A stretch of DNA of 34,704 bases from Oscillospiraceae bacterium (GCA_031270395.1 JAISXU010000077.1:1-34704); one strand, 5' to 3'. Positions 1 through 8,447 are shown, numbered from the stretch's first letter. The notes: generated by a model from the sequence alone, not told the origin. Translations and numbers: made by a program.

Positions 1-1010
1 AAAATTCACGCCGTACGGTCGCATCGGCAATCGGCGCATATAATAATGAAATTTTCTTTACCTCCGGAGGCACTGAAAGTGACAATTGGGCCATACATAG
101 TGTTTGCGAATTAAAACGCAATAAAGGCAGGCATATTATATCGACTGCCATTGAACATAATGCCGTATTAAAGACTTTGGAGAAATTGCAAAAGCACGGG
201 TTTGAAATAACTTTATTAAATCCCAATAAATATGGACAAATAACGGCGGAACAGCTTGAACAAAATATCCGAGACGACACGATACTGGTTAGTATTATGA
301 TGGCAAATAATGTTGTTGGAACAATACTGCCAGTCAAAGAGCTTTGCGACGTCGCGCATAAAAGGGGTGTCATATTCCATACCGACGCCGTTCAGGCGGT
401 TGCGCATATACCGATTAACGTCCGCGCTTTGGGAGTTGATTTACTTTCAATGTCGGCGCATAAATTCCATGGCCCCAAGGGAGTTGGCGCCTTATTTTCA
501 AAGCTGTCGCTGCCGCTGCCTCCATATTTAACAGGCGGAGGACAAGAAAAGGGCTATCGTTCAGGAACCGAAAACGTACCGGGAATTGTTGGAATGGCGG
601 CGGCAATAAAAGACGGAACGGAAAATTTATCGGGAAACATCGAAAGAATAACATCAAACAGAAATAAACTAATAGAAAATGTCCTAAAAATTTCAGGCGC
701 GTATCTTACGGGCGATCCGGAGAACCGCCTGCCCGGACTTGCTTCTTTTATCTTTGAGGGGATTGAGCGAGCCGCGTTCATAATAAATAAATTGAACGAA
801 TATGGAATTTGCGCAAGCTCAGGCTCGGCGTGTTCCGCCTCATCGAAGGAGGCGCCTCATGTATTGGTCGCGATGGGGTATGATGAGAGTATATCTCACG
901 GAACATTGAGAATATCTCTTTCCGAATATAATACGGAAGAAGAAATTGACGCAATTATAAACAGATTGCCGTTGATAATTGCGGAAATACGTTCCAAAAA
1001 TAAAAGATAA
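1..1010 (+). CDS. Cysteine desulfurase (NifS/IscS family), 5'-truncated by window edge
   Basis: This PLP enzyme removes sulfur from cysteine for Fe-S cluster or thio-modification pathways. The reading frame is open from base 3, so the gene begins outside the window; an internal TTG at 177 is not the start. The N-terminal part visible before 177 carries the family motif FTSGGTESDNWA and the PLP-binding His region STAIEHNAV. Further on are the cofactor Asp region FHTDAVQA, the PLP-lysine motif SAHKFHGPKG and the sulfur-accepting cysteine loop SSGSACSA near the C-terminus. About 335 residues are visible, close to full family length, so roughly 50 residues are missing. Codon use is clearly more AT-rich than in the rest of the window, suggesting transfer or a different genomic background. 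No IscU or thiI neighbour is visible, so its sulfur acceptor cannot be assigned. Confidence 0.93.
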   Translation, partial: NSRRTVASAIGAYNNEIFFTSGGTESDNWAIHSVCELKRNKGRHIISTAIEHNAVLKTLEKLQKHGFEITLLNPNKYGQITAEQLEQNIRDDTILVSIMMANNVVGTILPVKELCDVAHKRGVIFHTDAVQAVAHIPINVRALGVDLLSMSAHKFHGPKGVGALFSKLSLPLPPYLTGGGQEKGYRSGTENVPGIVGMAAAIKDGTENLSGNIERITSNRNKLIENVLKISGAYLTGDPENRLPGLASFIFEGIERAAFIINKLNEYGICASSGSACSASSKEAPHVLVAMGYDESISHGTLRISLSEYNTEEEIDAIINRLPLIIAEIRSKNKR

Positions 1011-1120
1011 ATGAATACTATCGCAAGTCGGTCGAAACCGCCGCTAAGCAGTACGGATTCAAGATTGTACCGAGTCAATCAAGTCCCAACGCACCAAAGG
1101 GAGTGAGGTTCGTCAGATGA
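1004..1120 (+). pseudogene. Orphan C-terminal remnant of an unidentified gene, coupled to the ABC ATPase start
   Basis: Reading frame 2 between the stop at 1001 and TGA at 1118-1120 encodes about 38 residues of protein-like sequence containing YRKSVETAAKQYGF and PNAPKGVRFVR, with no start codon. Its TGA overlaps the ATG of the following ABC ATPase as ATGA, the same arrangement seen between ATPase and first permease. I infer it is the surviving 3' end of a gene that once headed the ABC operon and whose 5' part was lost when the upstream AT-rich segment arrived. The family is not recognised; chance protein-like sequence is possible. Confidence 0.4.
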
Positions 1121-1914
1121 TTCGCCTATCCAACATCAACAAAACATTCAAAGTAGCACAGCGCGGCAAGGGAGCAACTGCCGCGCTTGTTTCGCTGTTT
1201 CATCGGCAGTACCGCGAGGTACACGCGTTGGACGACATCAGCTTTGACATCGCGGAGGGTGAGATTGTCGGCTACATAGGACCGAACGGTGCTGGAAAGT
1301 CCACGAGTATCAAGGTGATGAGCGGTATTCTTGTGCCGGACTCCGGCGAATGTAATGTGATGGGCTATACGCCGTGGAAGCGGCGGCGGGAGTACGTCCG
1401 CAACATCGGCGTGGTGTTCGGGCAGCGGACTCAACTGTGGTGGGACGTGCCGATCAGTGACAGCTTTGATCTGCTGAAATCCATCTACAAAATCCCGGAC
1501 GCGGACTACAGACGGAATCTTGACCTACTTACGGAAACAATCGGTTTGCGAGAGTTCATCAACACGCCGCTGCGTCAACTCTCGCTTGGGCAGCGCATGA
1601 GGGCGGAGATTGCCGCGTCGCTGCTGCACTCCCCGAAGGTGTTGTTCCTGGACGAACCAACAATCGGGCTTGACGCACCGAGCAAACTCGCCGTGCGGCA
1701 GTTCATCCGCGAGATTAACGCGGAGACGAAGGTGACCGTTATGCTCACCACCCACGATATGAACGACATAGAAGCACTCACCGACCGCGTGATTTTGATT
1801 GGAAAGGGGCGTATACTCTACGACGGTTCATTCGCGGCGATTCGCGGACGCCTCGGCGCGGCGCTGTCCACCGAGGAGGTCATAGCGGCGCTTTACGGAG
1901 AGCACGGGATATGA
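1117..1914 (+). CDS. ABC-2 type exporter, ATP-binding subunit (COG4586-like)
   Basis: This 265-residue ATPase powers an export complex with the two permeases downstream. Walker A is GPNGAGKST near residue 65; the signature is LSLGQRMRAE, followed by Walker B KVLFLDEPTIGLD and the switch-region TTHDM. Sequence style and the one-ATPase/two-different-permeases layout match the COG4586-COG4587-COG3694 family, related to daunorubicin-type drug exporters; the substrate is not known. The start ATG at 1117 follows AAAGGGAGTGAGG with a normal spacing. The stop overlaps the next start (ATGA at 1911), implying translational coupling. Confidence 0.92.
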   Translation: MIRLSNINKTFKVAQRGKGATAALVSLFHRQYREVHALDDISFDIAEGEIVGYIGPNGAGKSTSIKVMSGILVPDSGECNVMGYTPWKRRREYVRNIGVVFGQRTQLWWDVPISDSFDLLKSIYKIPDADYRRNLDLLTETIGLREFINTPLRQLSLGQRMRAEIAASLLHSPKVLFLDEPTIGLDAPSKLAVRQFIREINAETKVTVMLTTHDMNDIEALTDRVILIGKGRILYDGSFAAIRGRLGAALSTEEVIAALYGEHGI

Positions 1915-2714
1915 GCGAATACTTCGCTATGTTTAAGATGAAGCTTATCGCCGGAATGCAGTATCGCGCCGCAGCGTGGGCGGGGCTTGCCACAAACTTC
2001 GTGTGGGGCTTCGCGACAATTATGATATTCCAGGCGTTCTACCGCTCGTCCTCCGCCGCGCCGCCGATGGAGTGGAGTCAACTCGTCGCGTATAACTGGC
2101 TCAGGCAGGCGTTTATCTATATTTGGGCAATGTGGGGACAAGATGAGGAGCTTTTGGCAGGCATCCGCGACGGGCATGTCGCCTACGAGCTTTGCCGTCC
2201 GTATGATATGTACTCGTTCTGGTATGCCAGACTTTGCGCGATGCGCGTATCGGGAACCGCACTCCGATTTTTACCGGTCATAACGATAGCGCTGATACTC
2301 CCGGGCGCTTATCGCTTGACGCCGCCGGCGAGCGTCGGGGCGCTCGCTATGTTTCTGCTCTCGCTGACGCTCGCGCTGGCTCTCGTGGTCGCGATTTCGA
2401 TGTTCATCTACATACTTACGTTTGTTACGCTCACACCTCAAGGCGCGAGTCTGATAATGTACGCCTCGTCTGAGTTCTTGGGCGGTATGCTTATCCCGAT
2501 TCCGTTAATGCCCGAGTGGCTGCAGACAATCACCGCATTTTTCCCGTTCCGGTATCTGGGCGACCTACCGTTCCGATTGTACAGCGGGAATATCTCGGGC
2601 GTGGACGCTGTGTTTCAAATAATGATTCAGCTCGCTTGGATTGTCGGGCTGATACTGCTCGGCAGGGTCGCGTTCAGGCACGTAACAAGGCGCGTTGTAG
2701 TGCAGGGGGGTTAG
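1911..2714 (+). CDS. ABC-2 type exporter, first permease (COG4587-like)
   Basis: This 267-residue membrane protein begins within the last codon of the ATPase. It has about six hydrophobic segments: residues ~25-45, ~60-80, ~115-135, ~145-175, a segment around 185-205, and ~230-250. The amphipathic N-terminus (SEYFAMFKMKLIAGMQYRAA) and the loop with GGMLIPIPLMPEWLQ are typical of the half-transporter family that pairs with COG4586 ATPases. It is expected to form a heterodimer with the next gene's product in the cytoplasmic membrane. Substrate unknown. Confidence 0.87.
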   Translation: MSEYFAMFKMKLIAGMQYRAAAWAGLATNFVWGFATIMIFQAFYRSSSAAPPMEWSQLVAYNWLRQAFIYIWAMWGQDEELLAGIRDGHVAYELCRPYDMYSFWYARLCAMRVSGTALRFLPVITIALILPGAYRLTPPASVGALAMFLLSLTLALALVVAISMFIYILTFVTLTPQGASLIMYASSEFLGGMLIPIPLMPEWLQTITAFFPFRYLGDLPFRLYSGNISGVDAVFQIMIQLAWIVGLILLGRVAFRHVTRRVVVQGG

Positions 2715-2718
2715 GCGA

Positions 2719-3492
2719 GTGATTTACTTCAAGTACTTCAAGATGGTTCTGGGAACGTTCTCACAGTACCGCCTGAATATGGCGCTCGTCATCGCAGGGC
2801 AGTTCTTTTACACGCTGTTCGCGTTTTTTTCGATGTATCTGCTGTTTGACCGTTTCGGCACGCTGGACGGCTGGACGTTCGGGGAAGTCGCGCTGTGCTT
2901 TGCCGTGATAAATACGGCGTTCGCGATTACGGAGTGCTTTGCTCGCGGCTTTGACATGTTTTCAGGTTTAGTCAAGCGGGGGGCGTTTGATCGCATAATG
3001 CTCCGTCCGCGCGGTACGATTTTGCAGGTGCTGGGCGACAGCATCGAAATCACACGAATCGGCAGATTGCTCGTCACAGTGTTCATACTGGTATTCGCCG
3101 TCAATCAGATGCAACTTGAGTGGGACGCTATGCAGGTCGTCACGCTGATACTGATGCTGACAAGCGGCGTGTTCATATTTACGGGAGTGTTCATACTCGG
3201 CGCGTCCGTGTGCTTTTGGACGGTAGAAGGCTTGGAATTCATCAATATTTTCACCGACGGGGGGCGCCAATTCGCAGCCTATCCGCTGACGATTTACAAC
3301 AAGTGGATAGTTCGTTTTTTCACGTTCATAATCCCTTACGGCTGTGTGAACTATCTGCCGCTGCTCTACGTTACGGGCAGAACCGACAATCCGCTGTACG
3401 CGCTGACGACGCTTCTGTTTGTGCCGTTTGTCGCGATATGTCTGCTGGTGTGGCGGTTCGGTGTTCGGCGCTATCTGAGTACGGGGAATTGA
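2719..3492 (+). CDS. ABC-2 type exporter, second permease (COG3694-like)
   Basis: A 257-residue membrane protein starting at GTG 2719, four bases after the previous stop, so the third gene of the exporter operon. The N-terminus IYFKYFKMVLGTFSQYRLN resembles that of the first permease, followed by about six hydrophobic segments and a C-terminal basic tail. Residues around FDRIMLRPRGTILQVLGD match the cytoplasmic loop common to this permease family. GTG is chosen because it is the only in-frame start close to the operon junction; GGGGGG at 2705-2710 may act as ribosome binding site. No obvious terminator follows. Confidence 0.87.
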   Translation: MIYFKYFKMVLGTFSQYRLNMALVIAGQFFYTLFAFFSMYLLFDRFGTLDGWTFGEVALCFAVINTAFAITECFARGFDMFSGLVKRGAFDRIMLRPRGTILQVLGDSIEITRIGRLLVTVFILVFAVNQMQLEWDAMQVVTLILMLTSGVFIFTGVFILGASVCFWTVEGLEFINIFTDGGRQFAAYPLTIYNKWIVRFFTFIIPYGCVNYLPLLYVTGRTDNPLYALTTLLFVPFVAICLLVWRFGVRRYLSTGN

Positions 3493-3586
3493 CGACGCAA
3501 CCGGCGTGAGCGCCAATCGCGATTTGACCCGCGATAGTTTGCGTGGGTTCATGGTAACCGGTTATAACAGGATGAAACGTGAAGGC

Positions 3587-4359
3587 TTATTCAGCCAAGA
3601 GCCAGTCTATCAGATTGACTTGCTTGATACCCTCGTAATCTCCCGAGATGAAATCAAGCGTCAAGAGATACTTGGGATAATTGTCGCCGACGCGCCTCAA
3701 AGGGTCAAGCTCACGTTCTTGCACCCGCTCGTCAAGCGCGGTCAACGCCACTTGATAATACTCCTTCGTATTTTGCTTGGTGGCGACGAAATCAATTTCT
3801 TTCCCGTCAAGCTTGCCGATGGTCACTCTGTATCCGCGACGGAGCAATTCCAAGTATACAATGTTTTCCACCTGATGCCCGACATCGGTATTGGTGGCCG
3901 ACAGCAAATGATTCCGCAAGCCGGAATCCACTGTATAATACTTGCCGAGGGTTTTCAATAAGTTTTTGCCTTTGATGTTGTAGCGTTCAACCGGGTAAAA
4001 CAGGTAACTGTCCGACAATGCCTTGACATATTTGTAGGCGGTTTTTTGCGTGATGCTTCTGCCCGAATTATTGATATAGTCCGTTATATTTGTAACGGAA
4101 ACAGAACTGCCGACGCTTGAACAGAGAAACTTAACAATATTCTGTAGCAATGCGACATCGCTGACTCCTTTTCGGGCAACAACGTCTTTAATGAGGATCG
4201 TATTATAGATACCTCCAAGTATTGGTCGGAAAGCCCCATATCACTTTTTAGCTGTGTCACCACAACGGGAAAACTTCCGATGGTACGATATGCTTCAAAC
4301 GCCTGTGTCTTGTCCTCTATCTCGCTTGCCAAATGAAACTCCGCAAATGAAAAGGGCGT
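3587..4359 (-). pseudogene. Frameshifted, N-terminally truncated AAA ATPase with DUF4143 domain
   Basis: The minus strand encodes the C-terminal DUF4143 domain (187 residues in one frame, 4150 to 3587) and, in another frame, the preceding segment with PFSFAEFHLA and EAYRTIGSFPVVVTQLK. Inserting one G near 4212-4213 restores a continuous reading through YLEGIYNTILIKDVVARKG into ALLQNIVKFL, exactly what this family has at that point. The N-terminal P-loop half (about 130 residues with Walker A and B) is absent; similarity stops near 4359. Intact relatives are standalone ATPases often associated with mobile regions and toxin-like loci; this one cannot be functional as an ATPase. Confidence 0.85.
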
Positions 4360-4549
4360 ACTATCGCGAAAAGCTGTGGAGCTGATTATTGGCCAATCCA
4401 AGTTCGCGGCAATTCATGTCTTGAACAAGCTCCTCGCAGAAGGTAAGATTACAAAGACAGGCGCGGCTAGGGCGCGTTCCCGCCGAAAAGTCACCCGCCG
4501 GAGGCATGACCATAAAGAACAAAAAGAAAAAAGTCCCTGTTGTTCATAA
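4337..4549 (+). pseudogene. Remnant of a winged-helix-type C-terminal domain (RecG-like/AlbA_2 protein family style)
   Basis: A plus-strand frame without a start, open from 4337 to TAA 4547-4549, contains LSRKAVELIIGQSKFAAIHV followed by LNKLLAEGKITKTGAARA. This pattern (helix, turn with GQS, recognition helix, then a wing with GKI...TG.A.A) resembles the C-terminal winged helix of divergent-AAA transcription regulators. After the wing the sequence becomes a run of basic residues and stops, so the 3' end is also altered. It abuts the truncated ATPase pseudogene at about 4350, where both lose similarity. Assignment is by pattern only. Confidence 0.35.
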
Positions 4550-4555
4550 AAAAAT

Positions 4556-4584
4556 TTTACACTGCGGCGGAAATGTGGTATCAT
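4556..4584 (+). promoter_or_regulatory. Probable sigma-A promoter for the GRE activase gene
   Basis: TTTACA (4556-4561) and TATCAT (4579-4584) are separated by 17 bases and lie about 50 bases before the ATG at 4633. No other good hexamer pair is seen between the pseudogenes and this gene. Confidence 0.5.
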
Positions 4585-4632
4585 TGTCTATATACCAAAA
4601 ACGCTTAATTGCTATATAATTGGGAGGTTTAT

Positions 4633-5592
4633 ATGGAAACGAAGGAACTGACCGGCAAATTTTACGATATTCAGGGCTTCTCCGTACATGACGGGCCGGG
4701 CATCCGCCTAACATGCTTCATGAAAGGGTGTCCACTGCGCTGCCTGTGGTGTCACAGCCCCGAGTCGCAGGAATTCCCGACGGAACTCAACTGGATGGAG
4801 ATCAAATGCGTCGGCGTCGCGAAGTGCGGCAACTGTCTCAAAGTCTGTCCGCACGACGCAGTCTCGCTCGGCGCGACGAAAAAGTCGCTTCAGGACGACG
4901 GCGAGATACAGCTTGTCACGGTAGACCGCGACAAATGCGACAACTGCGGCAAGTGCGCGGAGGCGTGTACGGCGAAGGCGCTGTACATGTGCGGCACGGA
5001 CTACACCGTCGAGGAGCTCATGGTGCGCATACGGCGCGACGTGCCATTTTACAAGCGCTCGGGCGGCGGCGTCACCATCTCCGGCGGCGAGTGCCTGTGC
5101 CAGCCGGATTATCTGCTGGCGGTGCTCAGGCAGTGCAGGGCGGAGGCCATACACACCGCGGTTGATACGACCGGCTTTGCAAAATGGGAGGTAATAGAGG
5201 CCATCGTCCCGTACACGGACATCTTCCTCTACGACTTAAAGCACATGGACAGCGAGTTCCATAAGCGCGGCACGGGCATACCGAACGAGCTGATACTCGA
5301 AAACGCGCAAAAAATAGCGGCCGCGGGCGGAAAATTCATGATCCGCATACCCGTAATGCCGCTCTACAACGACTCCGAGGAGGATTTTGACAAGTTCGGC
5401 AAATTCATCGTGGGACTGGGCGACTCGGTTGAGATCGTTCAGCTCCTGCCGTACCACAACCTCGGCGTCGTGAAGTGGGAGCGCCTCCAGCGCAAGGCGC
5501 CGGTACTTGAGGCCACTCCGCCGTCCGACGAGTTCATGCAGACGCGTAAAAAGCAGCTCGAGGCTATGGGACTCAACGTGATGATACACTGA
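4633..5592 (+). CDS. Glycyl-radical enzyme activating enzyme (radical SAM)
   Basis: This 319-residue enzyme abstracts a hydrogen from the conserved glycine of a partner glycyl-radical enzyme using S-adenosylmethionine. The radical-SAM cluster motif is CPLRCLWC with Cys33, Cys37 and Cys40. An inserted ferredoxin-like domain (residues ~58-115) supplies two further 4Fe-4S clusters, visible as CGNCLKVCP and CDNCGKCAEAC. GGGVTISGGE is the SAM-binding GGE region. The two extra clusters place it with activases of eliminase or decarboxylase GREs rather than the short PFL activase. ATG 4633 is preceded by GGGAGG at a 5-base spacing; an upstream in-frame TTG at 4609 lies before the ribosome site and is rejected. 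The partner is almost certainly the GRE at 8554, about 3 kb downstream. Confidence 0.95.
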   Translation: METKELTGKFYDIQGFSVHDGPGIRLTCFMKGCPLRCLWCHSPESQEFPTELNWMEIKCVGVAKCGNCLKVCPHDAVSLGATKKSLQDDGEIQLVTVDRDKCDNCGKCAEACTAKALYMCGTDYTVEELMVRIRRDVPFYKRSGGGVTISGGECLCQPDYLLAVLRQCRAEAIHTAVDTTGFAKWEVIEAIVPYTDIFLYDLKHMDSEFHKRGTGIPNELILENAQKIAAAGGKFMIRIPVMPLYNDSEEDFDKFGKFIVGLGDSVEIVQLLPYHNLGVVKWERLQRKAPVLEATPPSDEFMQTRKKQLEAMGLNVMIH

Positions 5593-5666
5593 CGCGCCCG
5601 TGCGAGCCGCGCGCTTACAGACGAGCTTACGGGAGACAAAACGAAACGAAAGGGAAAATTGCGATT

Positions 5667-6719
5667 ATGTTGGATTACGAAAAAATACCGCCGTCGAGGC
5701 AGCCGGAGGGGACGTTCCCGTTCATGCTGCAGCAGCCGCCGCGCCCGCTCTATCCGGGCGACCGCCCCGTATCCGCCCGGGAAAACCTGCTGCGGGTGTT
5801 CCGCGGCGAAAAGCCGTACTGGATACCCATATGGCTTGTGGATAACCAGTACGCATGGCCCGACATCTACGCGGAGCACGCCCCGTTTGAGGGCACGGGC
5901 TTCGACTGGTGGGGTCAGCACTGGACGTACGAGCCGGGCATTGCCGGACAGATGCCGACGCCGGGCTACCGCGTCATTACGGACATAACAAAGTGGCGTG
6001 AGCAGGTGAAGTTCCCCACCCTCGAGGGGATGCCGTGGGACGAGGACGCCGCCATACAGACGGCGCGTTACGACCCCGACAAGGCGCACGTGTTCCACTG
6101 CGTCGAGGGGATATTCGAGCGTCTGCACGAGATGATGCCGATGGACGAGACGATGATAGCGATGTATGAGGAACCCGACGAGGTAAAGGCGTTTTTCGAC
6201 GGAATGCGTCAGTACAAGATAGACCTGCTAAAAATCGTATTTGAAAAGTACGCGCCGGTGGACTACATCATCTACGGCGACGACTGGGGCCATCAGCGTT
6301 CCGGCTTTTTCTCAAATGATATGTTCCGCGAGTTTATCATGCCGTACACAAAGCCCGTCTGGGATTACGTGCATGAGTCGGGTCGTTACGTCGAGCTCCA
6401 TTCCTGCGGTCTGACACAGCAGTACATCAAGGAGATAATCGAGATGGGAGCTGACGCGTGGACGCCGCAGGCGATCAACGACTTCGACATGCTCACGCGC
6501 GACTACGGCGAGAAGATCGCCGTAACCGTCCCGATAGACGGCGTCTCGGAGGCAAAATCGGAAAAGGAAGCCCGTGAGCTAATCCGCAAATGGGTGGACA
6601 AATTCGCGCCGCGCGGCAAGCTGGTCGCCGGGGCGTTTATGAATCCCGATCCGGAAATATCAAAGGCGGCGTTCGAGGAGCTCTACAATTATTCAAGCGA
6701 GTTCTACGCCCGCAGATAA
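5667..6719 (+). CDS. URO-D/cobamide methyltransferase-like family protein
   Basis: A 350-residue protein of the uroporphyrinogen decarboxylase superfamily, which includes heme decarboxylases and MtaA/MtbA-type methyltransferases. The N-terminal RENLLRVFRGEKPYWIPI, the central DYIIYGDDWGHQ, and VELHSCGLTQQYIKEIIEMG are the family's usual landmarks. HSC (His245, Cys247) matches the start of the H-x-C-x(n)-C zinc site of the methyltransferase branch, but no cysteine follows in the remaining ~100 residues, so the third zinc ligand is missing or different. It lacks true HemE features and sits 74 bases after the activase, so a role with the GRE is likelier than heme synthesis. It ends 5 bases from the convergent PilZ gene with no visible terminator. 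Confidence 0.85.
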   Translation: MLDYEKIPPSRQPEGTFPFMLQQPPRPLYPGDRPVSARENLLRVFRGEKPYWIPIWLVDNQYAWPDIYAEHAPFEGTGFDWWGQHWTYEPGIAGQMPTPGYRVITDITKWREQVKFPTLEGMPWDEDAAIQTARYDPDKAHVFHCVEGIFERLHEMMPMDETMIAMYEEPDEVKAFFDGMRQYKIDLLKIVFEKYAPVDYIIYGDDWGHQRSGFFSNDMFREFIMPYTKPVWDYVHESGRYVELHSCGLTQQYIKEIIEMGADAWTPQAINDFDMLTRDYGEKIAVTVPIDGVSEAKSEKEARELIRKWVDKFAPRGKLVAGAFMNPDPEISKAAFEELYNYSSEFYARR

Positions 6720-6724
6720 AATCG

Positions 6725-7456
6725 CTAACGCGTGACGGACGCGAGACGCGTCTTGAAAACCGTGTTTGTTATCGCGCTGGCGATGCGGGCTTTTTCGTCG
6801 CGGAGCTTATCAAATATGAATAAAAATCCGTAGTCGTAGTGATACAGGACAGTCTGCGGGCAGTCGCCCTTTCTGAGAAGACGCACGGGCAGCAGAAAGT
6901 CATTTTTATCCGACAGGCTGAATTCGGCGAGGAAAAGCGGGCCGCTCGATACGAGCGGCTCGTTTGACACGAGACAAAACCCGCCGGCGCTGATATCAAA
7001 CGTCTCCGCAGTAAAGACGGGGGCGCGTTCGGGCGCGCGCGGCCGTTCGAGAGCCATATCCTCCGGGGCAATATCGTAGAGATTTACGGGGATGCGCATC
7101 TCGTTGCGCGCGTCGCTTCTGCGGCTTATCGCCAGTATGGGCGACAGCTGCTCAATCAGAACCGCGCAGTCGTCGATGTGCGGGGCCGGTCCCATCGCCC
7201 TGCCCTCAAACGTGTACATGTTCTCCCGCAGCCAGAAGGTCACCTCCACGCGCGGAGCGGTATCCGAGGCGCTGACGAGGTTGTGCAGCGCCTCGCTTTT
7301 GGCCCAAAAGGCCATCTCGGTATCCAGATCGTAAAACGAAACTGTATACTCGGCGCCGCTATCCTCACCGCCCGTCTTTACCCGCACTTTCATCGCGGTA
7401 TTACGCTCGATGAATTTGAGATACATCTGCCGTTTACGCAACAAGTCTGTGACCAT
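6725..7456 (-). CDS. PilZ-domain protein (probable c-di-GMP receptor, YcgR/YpfB-like)
   Basis: A 243-residue soluble protein. Residues ~20-105 resemble the N-terminal flagellar-brake/YcgR-type domain (beta-rich, with TFEGRAMG). The C-terminal PilZ domain carries RRSDAR (Arg113-x3-Arg117) and DISAGG (Asp154, Ser156, Gly159), the two c-di-GMP-binding motifs, with the right spacing. No membrane segment or catalytic domain is attached. The ATG at 7456 is directly preceded by AAAAGGA, an unusually short spacing, so the real start may be a nearby TTG or the ATG at 7426. It follows the SDR gene on the same strand after 93 bases and may be co-transcribed. No GGDEF, EAL or flagellar gene is in the window. 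Confidence 0.85.
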   Translation of the reverse strand: MVTDLLRKRQMYLKFIERNTAMKVRVKTGGEDSGAEYTVSFYDLDTEMAFWAKSEALHNLVSASDTAPRVEVTFWLRENMYTFEGRAMGPAPHIDDCAVLIEQLSPILAISRRSDARNEMRIPVNLYDIAPEDMALERPRAPERAPVFTAETFDISAGGFCLVSNEPLVSSGPLFLAEFSLSDKNDFLLPVRLLRKGDCPQTVLYHYDYGFLFIFDKLRDEKARIASAITNTVFKTRLASVTR

Positions 7457-7549
7457 TCCTTTTGATTTTTATACGTTTACAAGCCGCGACGCGCTTGCAA
7501 AGGGCAGGGCGAGGGGGGCCCGTATGTATTTTGGCGCTTTGAACGGACG

Positions 7550-8377
7550 TCAGCCCTGTCCCCAGCTCGTTCCCCCGCTGGCGACGGCGGCGCCGTTCGG
7601 ATCGACTACGCACGCGCCGGCGTCAAGGGGCAGTACCGCTCCCGTTATGATAGACGAGTCGTCGCTCGCGAAAAATACGGCGGCGCCCGTTATCTCGTCC
7701 GGTTCCGCGGGGCGTCCGAGCGGGTTGAAGCGCGTGAGAAATTTCAGCGCGCCCGCTATGTCCGTATTTTGCGACTCCGCGAGCGCGGCCATAGAATTTT
7801 CCAGCATGGACGTGCGCGTCGCGCCCGGACAAATGACGTTACAGCGTATATTGTGCGGCCCGTAGTCGAGCGCGGCTGCCTGTGACAGCCCTATGAGTCC
7901 GGATTTCGCGGAGCTGTACGCCGGCATCGAGGGTATCCTCCGCAGCGCCGCGAGCGACGCCACGTTGACTATAGAACCGCCGCCCGCCGCTATCATGTGC
8001 GGTATGGCGGCGCGCATCGTGAAAAACGGGCCGTACAAGTTAGTCTCTATTACCCGTTTCCACTGGTCTATGGGCACGTCGACGATAGAGCCCGACGGAT
8101 CGATAGCGGCGTTGTTTACGAGCACGTCTATCTTCCCGCCGAATTTTACCGTCGCCTCCACCATGGCCGCCGCGTCCTCCGGCTTTGTGACGTCGCCCGC
8201 AAACGCGAGCGCCGCTCCCCCGGGAAGCGCCGCGACAGTTCCCGCGAGCGCGTCCGCGCGCCGGCCGGTGACTACGATTTTGGCGCCCTCCGCGACGAAC
8301 CGTTTAGCGAGCGCGGCCCCTATTCCGCTTCCTCCGCCCGTTATGAGCGCGACCTTACCTTCCAAGCGTCCCGACAT
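7550..8377 (-). CDS. Short-chain dehydrogenase/reductase (SDR), NAD(P)-dependent
   Basis: A classical ~275-residue SDR oxidoreductase. The nucleotide-binding motif is TGGGSGIG, followed by NNAA, and the catalytic set Ser143, Tyr156, Lys160 lies in VASLAALRRI and PAYSSAKSGL (numbered from ATG 8383). The second strand ends TGRR, without an acidic residue, which favours NADPH. Two ATGs lie six bases apart; AAGGAGG is 3 bases from the one at 8383 but 9 from the one at 8377, so 8377 is preferred. It diverges from the GRE gene across a 170-base region with two promoters, suggesting it acts on the GRE substrate or product. The specific substrate is unknown. Confidence 0.92.
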   Translation of the reverse strand: MSGRLEGKVALITGGGSGIGAALAKRFVAEGAKIVVTGRRADALAGTVAALPGGAALAFAGDVTKPEDAAAMVEATVKFGGKIDVLVNNAAIDPSGSIVDVPIDQWKRVIETNLYGPFFTMRAAIPHMIAAGGGSIVNVASLAALRRIPSMPAYSSAKSGLIGLSQAAALDYGPHNIRCNVICPGATRTSMLENSMAALAESQNTDIAGALKFLTRFNPLGRPAEPDEITGAAVFFASDDSSIITGAVLPLDAGACVVDPNGAAVASGGTSWGQG

Positions 8378-8447
8378 TTCCATTATCCTCCTTACAAACT
8401 TACAAACAGCCTCCGGCGAAGCGTTTCGCCGTTACGAACCTCACACG

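Noticed and set aside
3506..3961. 151-codon plus-strand frame starting GTG 3506
   Set aside because: Almost all of it is antisense to the DUF4143 pseudogene, and the first ~27 codons match nothing I recognise.
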